In this document: positions 7,534 through 15,080 of the stretch, piece after piece
Layout of the letters: each line of letters begins with the position of its first letter
Position numbering within the stretch: position 1 is the first letter of the stretch
Translations under genes and position numbers: made by a program
Origin: Aquimarina sp. Aq78
GTDB taxonomy: Bacteria; Bacteroidota; Bacteroidia; Flavobacteriales; Flavobacteriaceae
Assembly: GCF_900299525.1 (NCBI RefSeq)
Contig: NZ_OMKA01000001.1
Location: 682,001-746,000 of the forward strand
DNA: 64,000 nucleotides
Direction of reading: 5' to 3'
The notes under the pieces: generated by a model
Told to the model about the DNA's origin: nothing
The model's database searches: none
What the model saw: the letters and a program-made list of their open reading frames with translations, nothing else

Positions 7534-8604
7534 ATGAAGCCCATAGTTTCAAAAGATTCAATCGTTTATTTTGGTCAGGAATGCTATACTGCATTAAACA
7601 CTTACCTTTCAACAGCCAACCATTCAAAAATATGTATCCTGGTGGATGATAACACCCATGAACATTGTTTGTCTTTATTGATGAGTAAGATTGAAAAAGA
7701 ATATGATATCGAGGTTATTGAAATAGAGAATGGTGAAATTCATAAGAATATTGAAACGTGCAGTGGTATCTGGAATGCTCTTTCTGAATTAGGTATGGAT
7801 CGAAAAAGTTTAATGATCAATCTGGGTGGCGGTGTTATTACAGATCTAGGTGGTTTTATAGCTTGTACTTACAAAAGAGGAATTAGTTATATCAATATCC
7901 CAACTTCACTACTAGCAATGGTAGATGCTTCTGTAGGAGGAAAAACAGGTGTCGATCTGGGTAACTTAAAAAATATGGTAGGTGTAATTAGTGAATCCGA
8001 AATGGTTCTTGTTGATACAGAATACTTGGGAACCCTACCAGTAAATCAAATGTGTAGCGGGTTTGCAGAAATGCTAAAACACGGCCTCATTCAAGATCGA
8101 AGTTATTGGGAAAAGATAAGTGATCTTTCTCAACTTAATTTTGAAGATCTGGATCAAATGATTTATGATTCTGTGGTGATTAAAAACAAAATTGTTTCTG
8201 AAGACCCAACTGAGCAAAATGTTCGTAAGTATCTTAACTTTGGTCATACACTAGGTCATGCTATCGAATCTTTCTATCTAACTCATCCAGAAAAACCTAC
8301 ACTACTACATGGTGAGGCAATTGCTATAGGAATGATCATGGAAGCTTATATATCTACAGAATTACTATCCTTAACAAAAGAAGATTTACAATATATTGGA
8401 TCGGTAATTTTGGCTACGTTTCCAAAAATAGATATTGACGCAGGAGATTATAAAAGTATTATGGAACTTCTTATTCATGATAAAAAGAATGAAAAAGGAA
8501 ATATTTATTTTGTTTTATTAAATACAATTGGTGAAGCAAAATATAACTGTATCGTATCTGATGAATTGATTCTTAAATCCTTTGAGTATTATGCTTCTTC
8601 ATAA
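7534..8604 (+). CDS. aroB: 3-dehydroquinate synthase
   Basis: AroB converts DAHP to 3-dehydroquinate, the second step of the shikimate pathway, in the cytoplasm using NAD+ and a divalent metal. The 356-residue length is typical. The nucleotide-binding stretch LGGGVITDLGGFIA (97-110) and the following IPTSLLAMVDASVGGKTGVD (122-141) are diagnostic. Metal-binding residues appear in FAEMLKHG, FGHTLGHAIE and HGEAIAIGM. Shikimate products feed chorismate to the isochorismate synthase and MenD encoded later in the window. Confidence 0.97.
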   Translation: MKPIVSKDSIVYFGQECYTALNTYLSTANHSKICILVDDNTHEHCLSLLMSKIEKEYDIEVIEIENGEIHKNIETCSGIWNALSELGMDRKSLMINLGGGVITDLGGFIACTYKRGISYINIPTSLLAMVDASVGGKTGVDLGNLKNMVGVISESEMVLVDTEYLGTLPVNQMCSGFAEMLKHGLIQDRSYWEKISDLSQLNFEDLDQMIYDSVVIKNKIVSEDPTEQNVRKYLNFGHTLGHAIESFYLTHPEKPTLLHGEAIAIGMIMEAYISTELLSLTKEDLQYIGSVILATFPKIDIDAGDYKSIMELLIHDKKNEKGNIYFVLLNTIGEAKYNCIVSDELILKSFEYYASS

Positions 8605-8680
8605 TATGAAAGATAACAGTGTGCTTATTTCATGATTAACTAGTGCTACGGTATAGGTTTCACCATCACATTCATTTTCT

Positions 8681-11422
8681 TTAAGCAGGGATATCGATTT
8701 CTATAATGGTACCTCTATCAATCATAGTATCTATATGCATGTTACCGCTTAACGCCTTAGTACGAGACAATATATTATTCAGCCCTATTCCTTTTGAAAT
8801 GCTTTCTGTATCAAATCCTACTCCATTATCTTCGATAATAAACTTAATTCGTTTATCTAGTATAGTAAACTGTAAATTCACCTGATCTGCATGGGCGTGT
8901 TTAATAATGTTATTCATTAATTCCTGAGTAATTCTATATAGCTCAATTTTTATCTTATCTGTTAGCAGTTGATTAAACCTTGATGATGGATAAAAATCAT
9001 TATTTATAATGAATGAGCAGGTTTTGGATAGATTGCTCAAATAATCTTTTATTAATTTCTCGAATGAACTTTTTAGGATTTTTGGCGGTATTAAATCATG
9101 AGAAAGTGCACGGACCTCATTATACGTTCCATCAACATTTTGAATTACTTTTTGAAGCTCATGATTAGAATTATTTGACAACTTAGACAAATCAAGTTTT
9201 ATTGCAGCAAGATTACCTCCGATACCATCATGTAATTCTTTTGCTATTCTTTCTCTTTCTTTTTCTCGACCATCATAACTTGCATTTATTGCTTCTATCT
9301 CCTTTTTCAATAAAATCTTTTGTGTTTTTAACCTTTGACGATAATATGCAAGTATAAAAAAAGAAACCACCAGAGCAAGAATACCTCCTCCTATTGCTAT
9401 ATTTCTAAGTAATAATTCTCGAGCTAACTGAGATTTCTGAATATCTAATTGATTACTCTTAATTTCTTTTTCCGCTATCTGTAAGCTATTCTCCATATTC
9501 AATTGATCAATTTTGCTTTTCCTTCTAGCAGCTTCTAATTGAATAATATCTCGTTCTTTTCGTTCTGTTTCTAAGTCCTTTTCCAAACTTACCCTATACA
9601 ACTCTTCTTTTTGACTATTAAACAAAACAGCTTGGTACTTCTTTTCCTTATGGAGTAATAATATCTCTTTTTCTTTCTTATCAGTATCGTACTTTATTTG
9701 TATGTCGGCTATTTGTTTAACCTTATTAATATTAAAAATACTATCATTAATTATTGCATACTTTTTATAATATACCAGCCCTTTATTATATTCATTTAAT
9801 TCTTCATAGCATTTTGATAACCAAAAGTAGTTATTCTTAATTTCCATACGTGACTGCATCTTAATAGATGGCTCCAAACTTTTCTGAAAAAAGATTACTG
9901 CCTTTTCATACTCTTCCAACTTAAAATAGATTGTACCCAATCTCGTATATGATTCTATAGCTATTTTTTGAAATTTTTCTAACTCATTTTCTTTTTTCAT
10001 TACCTTATTCATCCAGTCAACAGCTTCTTCAAACTTCTCTTGACTTTGCATGCACTCAGCCATAGCATTATAATACTGTATCATCTCTCGAGAAAGACCC
10101 AATTTATCAAAACCATCATGAGCTTGATTTAAATAAGACACAGCTTGATGATATTTTTTTTCTTTAATCAAAATTCTTCCAAGATTCAAATATGATACTG
10201 CAATCCCTTTTTGTAACTTCAGATCTTTAAAAATTTTCAAAGCTTTCTTATAACTTTCTTCTGATTTTTTAAGATCGTTTAATAGATAAAAGGCTTCTCC
10301 CATATTATTATAAATCCCTGACAATGAAGATTTATCTTTTATACCTTCATAAAAATTAAGGCTCTTATACAAAAATTCAATACTTTTTTGATAATCACCT
10401 TGTTCTATATATACAATTCCAAGATATTCATTGATTCTAGCTTCTCGTTCTTTATTATTTGTTCTATTTGCAACTTTCAGGGCTTTATTAAAATAATTTA
10501 AAGCCAATTTATAATTACCTCTCATAAGGGATGTTATCCCAAAATTGCTATATATCAATATAATTCTATAATGATACCCTTGCTCTTCGCATATCTTCAA
10601 AGCTTCTAAGTAATACTTTTTGGCTTCTTTATATTTTTCTTTTTGACTTAGAAATACAGCTTTCTGTATATTAATACCACTAATAGCTCTTAGATTGTTA
10701 ATGCTTTCGGCTATTTCAAGAGCTTTATCATAATGTAAATTTATTTTATCAACGCTGCCATTCTCATAAATTATCAAATCTGCAACTTTTACATGTAGAT
10801 TAATCTGTAAATTATTATCATTAAGTAATTCTGCAAATTGCAAGGCTTCAAAAGCCAAGTTTTTAGCTTTTTCTATTTCTCCTTTCATAGAATAAGCGGC
10901 AATAAGGTTATTCATCGCCCAGGTAATTGCCTTATCATCCTTTATTTTCTTGCTTAGATGTAATCCTTTAAGATAATATTTTTCTGCTTTATCATACCTA
11001 TTTGTTTTTAGATACAACTCCCCCATATACCCATATAGTCTAACTTCATCTTTTTTGCTTTTAACTACAGAAAATATATCATAAGCCATTTCAAGATGCT
11101 CTGCAGATTTATCAAATATTCCTGAGATACTATAAGCATCTCCAAGCAAAATATGTGCTCTTCCTTCATTTAACAAATCACCAACTTTCTTGCTTATTGA
11201 CAATGATTCACTAGCATATTTTATTGTTTTTTTTTGATCTCTATTTTGATGAGATTTTGCTAACTCTAGTAGCGTAGAAATACGTTTTTTTTCTTTAGAA
11301 TTAACTAGTGGAATAGTGAGATTATCTACAACATCATTTTTTTGCGCGTGAATTTCAAGAAACGATAAAACAAATACAAGAAAAAATTTAACGAAGAACT
11401 TTGATTTTAGAATATTTTTCAA
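8681..11422 (-). CDS. TPR-containing sensor histidine kinase (HisKA_3 type)
   Basis: A 913-residue sensor. Residues 1-26 are a signal peptide or anchor; about 45-560 are tandem TPR repeats (e.g. AEKYYLKGLHLSKKIKDDKA), probably periplasmic; then a charged coiled coil (about 565-660), one transmembrane helix (IAIGGGILALVVSFFILAYY), a HisKA_3 box with the phosphorylatable His in ERIAKELHDGIGGNLAAIKL, and a GHKL ATPase domain with RITQELMNNIIKHAHA and EDNGVGFD. This is the NarX/DesK class, which normally pairs with a LuxR-type regulator; none is adjacent. The start is TTG; an in-frame stop lies nine codons upstream and there is no nearby ATG. Confidence 0.9.
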   Translation of the reverse strand: MKNILKSKFFVKFFLVFVLSFLEIHAQKNDVVDNLTIPLVNSKEKKRISTLLELAKSHQNRDQKKTIKYASESLSISKKVGDLLNEGRAHILLGDAYSISGIFDKSAEHLEMAYDIFSVVKSKKDEVRLYGYMGELYLKTNRYDKAEKYYLKGLHLSKKIKDDKAITWAMNNLIAAYSMKGEIEKAKNLAFEALQFAELLNDNNLQINLHVKVADLIIYENGSVDKINLHYDKALEIAESINNLRAISGINIQKAVFLSQKEKYKEAKKYYLEALKICEEQGYHYRIILIYSNFGITSLMRGNYKLALNYFNKALKVANRTNNKEREARINEYLGIVYIEQGDYQKSIEFLYKSLNFYEGIKDKSSLSGIYNNMGEAFYLLNDLKKSEESYKKALKIFKDLKLQKGIAVSYLNLGRILIKEKKYHQAVSYLNQAHDGFDKLGLSREMIQYYNAMAECMQSQEKFEEAVDWMNKVMKKENELEKFQKIAIESYTRLGTIYFKLEEYEKAVIFFQKSLEPSIKMQSRMEIKNNYFWLSKCYEELNEYNKGLVYYKKYAIINDSIFNINKVKQIADIQIKYDTDKKEKEILLLHKEKKYQAVLFNSQKEELYRVSLEKDLETERKERDIIQLEAARRKSKIDQLNMENSLQIAEKEIKSNQLDIQKSQLARELLLRNIAIGGGILALVVSFFILAYYRQRLKTQKILLKKEIEAINASYDGREKERERIAKELHDGIGGNLAAIKLDLSKLSNNSNHELQKVIQNVDGTYNEVRALSHDLIPPKILKSSFEKLIKDYLSNLSKTCSFIINNDFYPSSRFNQLLTDKIKIELYRITQELMNNIIKHAHADQVNLQFTILDKRIKFIIEDNGVGFDTESISKGIGLNNILSRTKALSGNMHIDTMIDRGTIIEIDIPA

Positions 11423-11625
11423 AATACAAGGGGCATTTTTTGGTGATTAAGCTAAAATAAATAATTTTTACTAATTAAATCCTATAAAATTAACTTCACA
11501 TACATTATAGTTACTTAATTGACCAGAAGTAGTTTGTGCCCCTTCTATAACTTAATATTGAAAAGTTATATTCTTAGTATTTTATTACATTCGTAAAAGA
11601 CAAAACACACTAAAATCATAACCTC

Positions 11626-12339
11626 TTGAGAAAAAAACTTATAAAGCTTCTTAAAATACTATTGCTAAGCATACTTACATTGGTGATTATTACCGTTACA
11701 ACTTTGTATTTTTCTTTACATGAAAAACTTCCTGAAGGGAAATCTGGCCCAGAAGCTGATGAATTTGCATTAAAAATACTAGATGCCGTTAAGCATGATA
11801 ACTACCTGAATACTGGTTATTTGCAATGGACTTTTAGAAGTAAAAACCACTATCTATGGGATAAAAAGTCAAATACGGTAACTGTAAAAAAAGAGGATAA
11901 CGCAGTACTTCTACATTTGGATTCTCCAGAAAAAAACCGGGTACTAAGTACAATGTATTTTAATGATCAGGAAAAGAAAAAAATGATAGAAAAAGCATTG
12001 ATAAATTTTAACAATGACTCTTTTTGGTTGATTGCTCCTCATAAACTTTTTGACAAAGGAGCTATTCGTAAATTAGTAACCTTAGAAAATAATACTAAAG
12101 GATTATTAGTTACTTATCAGTCAGGAGGAACTACCCCCGGAGATTCTTATCTCTGGAAAGTAGATGCAAACTACAGGCCAACAAGTTACAAAATGTGGGT
12201 ATCTATCATCCCAATTGGAGGTCTCGAAGCTTCTTGGGAAAACTGGATAACTACAAAAACAGGAGTCCACCTTTCTCAACAGCATAGATTACTTGGTTTC
12301 GGAATCCCTATAAGTAATCTTAAAACCTGGAATGACTAA
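11626..12339 (+). CDS. Membrane-anchored protein of unknown function
   Basis: A 237-residue protein with a basic N-terminus and one hydrophobic helix (about residues 9-28, KILLLSILTLVIITVTTLYF), then a probably periplasmic domain. No domain is recognised; the soluble part has paired aromatic motifs (GYLQWTFRSKNHYLWD, ASWENWITTKTGVHLS). The start is TTG at 11626 and no ATG occurs within the first 130 codons, so TTG is strongly indicated unless the protein begins much later. It faces the metalloprotease gene, with a terminator between them at 12345-12376. Confidence 0.7.
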   Translation: MRKKLIKLLKILLLSILTLVIITVTTLYFSLHEKLPEGKSGPEADEFALKILDAVKHDNYLNTGYLQWTFRSKNHYLWDKKSNTVTVKKEDNAVLLHLDSPEKNRVLSTMYFNDQEKKKMIEKALINFNNDSFWLIAPHKLFDKGAIRKLVTLENNTKGLLVTYQSGGTTPGDSYLWKVDANYRPTSYKMWVSIIPIGGLEASWENWITTKTGVHLSQQHRLLGFGIPISNLKTWND

Positions 12340-12344
12340 AACAT

Positions 12345-12376
12345 AAAAAAAAGGGTGAAACATATAGTTTCACCCT
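12345..12376 (-). terminator. Terminator between convergent genes
   Basis: AGGGTGAAAC (12352-12361) pairs perfectly with GTTTCACCCT (12367-12376) around a 5-base loop. On the minus strand eight or more T follow, so it terminates the leftward metalloprotease transcript and may also serve the rightward gene. Confidence 0.8.
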
Positions 12377-12400
12377 AATAGCCCAAATGTTACATTATAC

Positions 12401-14503
12401 TTATTTTATAGACACTTTCTGGGTAACTGTCTTTTTAGAATCTGTTACCTGAATAAAGTACATTCCCGGAGAGAGCGTACTAACATCTATTGTATGACGA
12501 TCTTTTCCTCCTGGAGGAGTATCTAAACCAACAACTTTTAGCACTCTACCATTAATATCTTTAATAGATAATGTAGAAGAAGTATTTAATACATTACTAA
12601 CTTCAATAGTAAGAACTTCATCAGCAGGATTAGGATACGCTTTGATACTTAACTCTCCCGAAATCTCACCTCTTTGCAGAGAAACTCGAGTAGCAGAGCC
12701 ACAAGATCCAAGATTTTTCCATCCAGTAGATGTTCTTTCATATAAACTTCCTTGATATGTCACCTTATCTCCTACAGAATATGTTGTACCACTAGAATAG
12801 GGTTGAACTCCTGCACATGGATCATTTGGATTAGTTGGGCACACTCCCAAGTTTTTCCAACCTGTAGATGTTCTTTCATACAAACTTCCTTGATATGTTA
12901 CTCGATCTCCTACAGAGTATGTTGTACCACTAGAATATGGCTGCACTCCCTCGCAGTTGATTCCTCCACCATCATTACAGTTACCGGTAGAAGCATAACT
13001 ATCTTGACTACATTGAATCGTAAAAGAATCCACAGTAGCATTAGACGAATTTTTAGCCTCCCAACTTGCCCCTCTAGTAGTTGAAACCTGTCTGGTTTGA
13101 CCAGAATTAACTGAAAACTGAGAACTATTGTTTGTAAAATACTCTAAAGTACAATCTGTATTATTGTTAAACGTTACAGTTGCAGAATCACCAGTATTAC
13201 ACCCAGTAGTACCACATGTCTGAAGACAACTTGAAGAACTGATCTTGTTACGAATTACATTACCCGGTTGTGGGCCAAATCCTTTGGTGAAGTTAATTCC
13301 TGCACTAGTAAGGTGACAGTAACTCATAATAGTCCCTCCATCTGATGGGATTGCTGGTTTAGAACAACTACCTTCTACATTATAACAACCATCAATCGCA
13401 GTATTATTACCATTCCAAACACAAGCCTGAGTATGATTTGAACCTAAGTTATGTCCCATCTCATGTGCAATTACCATTACAGAAAATGAGTATGTAGGTA
13501 CGTTATTAAAAGTTTTATTAATACCAGAAACTGCAAATCTGTAATTAGATTGACAAACACCACTTAAATATGCCACTCCACCAGAGAAATCATAAGTTAC
13601 AAAATGCCCCAGATCTGCTCCATTAAGACCATTTTGCCTTCTATAACTTGAATAATCAGATAATCCGCTAAAAGGGTTTTGAGACGTCCACGCATTTATT
13701 TGTGATATTTTTACAGTCACATTGTCATTAGAATACAATATAGCAACCTGATTAAATATAGATTGTAAATAATCAGAAGCCTGCTGGCTTCCTCCCTTAT
13801 CTCTTACAACATCATTTCCTATATCAAAGTATACTTTAACACATTTTTCTGCTGCTTTACTGGTAGAAGGATTGTCTGAAAGTTCTTCTTCTGTATAGCC
13901 TTCATAATTCGCTTCGGTATTACAAGTAAAGTCTTGTAAATGAAGTAAATTATTATCCTCATACATAATGTGTTCTGAACTGTTTTCTAACCGTCCCATG
14001 ACAAGGTTCCCGTTACCACCATCAATACTAATAATACCCGAAACTTCGCCATCTAATAAACTAACGGCCGCAATAGAGTTTGTTTTACCCCTTACTACTC
14101 CTCTGTAATGAGAAACAGCTTTGGCCGATTTAATAACTTTACCAGAGGGCATTTCTACAACTTTAAAATCATCTGTAGCGATATCTACTTTAACTAATTC
14201 TAGTACCATCGAAGATTTTTGCCCTGGGATTTCCAAATTCATAGTTTTGGGAGCATTAGACTTGATAGATACTAGTTTTTTAGTGTCTAAAGAAAATAAA
14301 GTATAATCTTTAACTTCTTTTGGTAATTGAACATTTGCTTTTTGTTTAGCAGTCATTAAACTAAACAAATTAACCTCTTGAAAATCGGAACCCTGTGTTT
14401 TTTGTTGTTTTACCAACTCATCAGGTGTATGCTGCCGCTGTTGAGCGTGCATAAAATTTATTACCATAAAAAAGGTAATTGCAATTTTGAACATGTTTTT
14501 CAT
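12401..14503 (-). CDS. Secreted zinc metalloprotease (reprolysin-like) with T9SS sorting domain
   Basis: A 700-residue exported protease. Signal peptide 1-20 (ends MHA-QQ); propeptide to about 200; metzincin catalytic domain with the full zinc motif HEMGHNLGSNH (about 347-357), its third His followed by disulfide-type Cys; then a Cys-containing domain; two near-identical modules of 46 residues each (YSSGTTYSVGD...YERTSTGWKNLG) resembling CBM5/12 chitin-binding modules; and a C-terminal domain of about 75 residues (AYPNPADEVLTIEVSN ... GMYFIQVTDSKKTVTQKVSI) typical of type A T9SS sorting signals. The protein should be secreted or surface-attached and digest protein, perhaps in chitinous material (inference). 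Confidence 0.93.
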   Translation of the reverse strand: MKNMFKIAITFFMVINFMHAQQRQHTPDELVKQQKTQGSDFQEVNLFSLMTAKQKANVQLPKEVKDYTLFSLDTKKLVSIKSNAPKTMNLEIPGQKSSMVLELVKVDIATDDFKVVEMPSGKVIKSAKAVSHYRGVVRGKTNSIAAVSLLDGEVSGIISIDGGNGNLVMGRLENSSEHIMYEDNNLLHLQDFTCNTEANYEGYTEEELSDNPSTSKAAEKCVKVYFDIGNDVVRDKGGSQQASDYLQSIFNQVAILYSNDNVTVKISQINAWTSQNPFSGLSDYSSYRRQNGLNGADLGHFVTYDFSGGVAYLSGVCQSNYRFAVSGINKTFNNVPTYSFSVMVIAHEMGHNLGSNHTQACVWNGNNTAIDGCYNVEGSCSKPAIPSDGGTIMSYCHLTSAGINFTKGFGPQPGNVIRNKISSSSCLQTCGTTGCNTGDSATVTFNNNTDCTLEYFTNNSSQFSVNSGQTRQVSTTRGASWEAKNSSNATVDSFTIQCSQDSYASTGNCNDGGGINCEGVQPYSSGTTYSVGDRVTYQGSLYERTSTGWKNLGVCPTNPNDPCAGVQPYSSGTTYSVGDKVTYQGSLYERTSTGWKNLGSCGSATRVSLQRGEISGELSIKAYPNPADEVLTIEVSNVLNTSSTLSIKDINGRVLKVVGLDTPPGGKDRHTIDVSTLSPGMYFIQVTDSKKTVTQKVSIK
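12708..12958 (-). repeat. Tandem duplication encoding two carbohydrate-binding-like modules
   Basis: Two copies of a 138-base unit, beginning at 12708 and 12846, encode almost the same 46 residues. Differences are mostly silent third-position changes plus R/K in the GDRVTY/GDKVTY strand, which points to a duplication kept by selection on protein sequence. Confidence 0.85.
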
Positions 14504-15080
14504 CGTGATTAGTTTTAATTTTGAAGAATTACTCTATTGACTTTATTGGGCTATTTATACTATCAATAGTAAAAACTTCAAAGAGTTTGTGAATAATTAA
14601 GTTACTAATTCTACATACCGTTTAAAAAAAGTTCATGGGTAGTTTATAAAAATAGAAATCATTCAATATTTTAGTTAAAAAACTAAAGTATTCTCACTAC
14701 ATGAATCATTTGAATAAAAAAAAATCTCAAAAAAGAACATAGTATTAGATATATATACTTCCAAAATTTGATCATAAAATCAAATAAATATCAAATAATT
14801 GACAATAAAAAAATTTGAGAATACAGTCATTCAAAATTTTACAAAACTTCTTACTTGTTAAAAAAAAATTCTTACATGCACTTTATAATGAAAGAAAAAT
14901 AATACGTTCAAATTATGTTTTTTCCATATATAAGATATTGTTTTTCAGTTGTTTGAAATATTTTTTAAAAAACAAATAACTAATATATCTAATAAAAATG
15001 TTGATTTAACATAACTGAAACTTATCCAATTTCACAAAACGCTGCCAAATAACTACATTTGCAATCTTGGTTTAAAATTT
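14504..15080. other. Long AT-rich intergenic region between divergent genes
   Basis: 577 bases without a convincing ORF on either strand, very rich in A and T tracts. It must hold the promoters of the leftward protease and the rightward uvrA. I recognise only a -7 element for uvrA at 15054-15061. No hairpin, riboswitch or tRNA was seen. Confidence 0.6.
15054..15061 (+). promoter_or_regulatory. Candidate -7 element of uvrA
   Basis: TACATTTG matches TAnnTTTG and lies 19 bases before the uvrA ATG. No clear TTG is present at the -33 distance and no LexA-type box is obvious. Confidence 0.35.
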
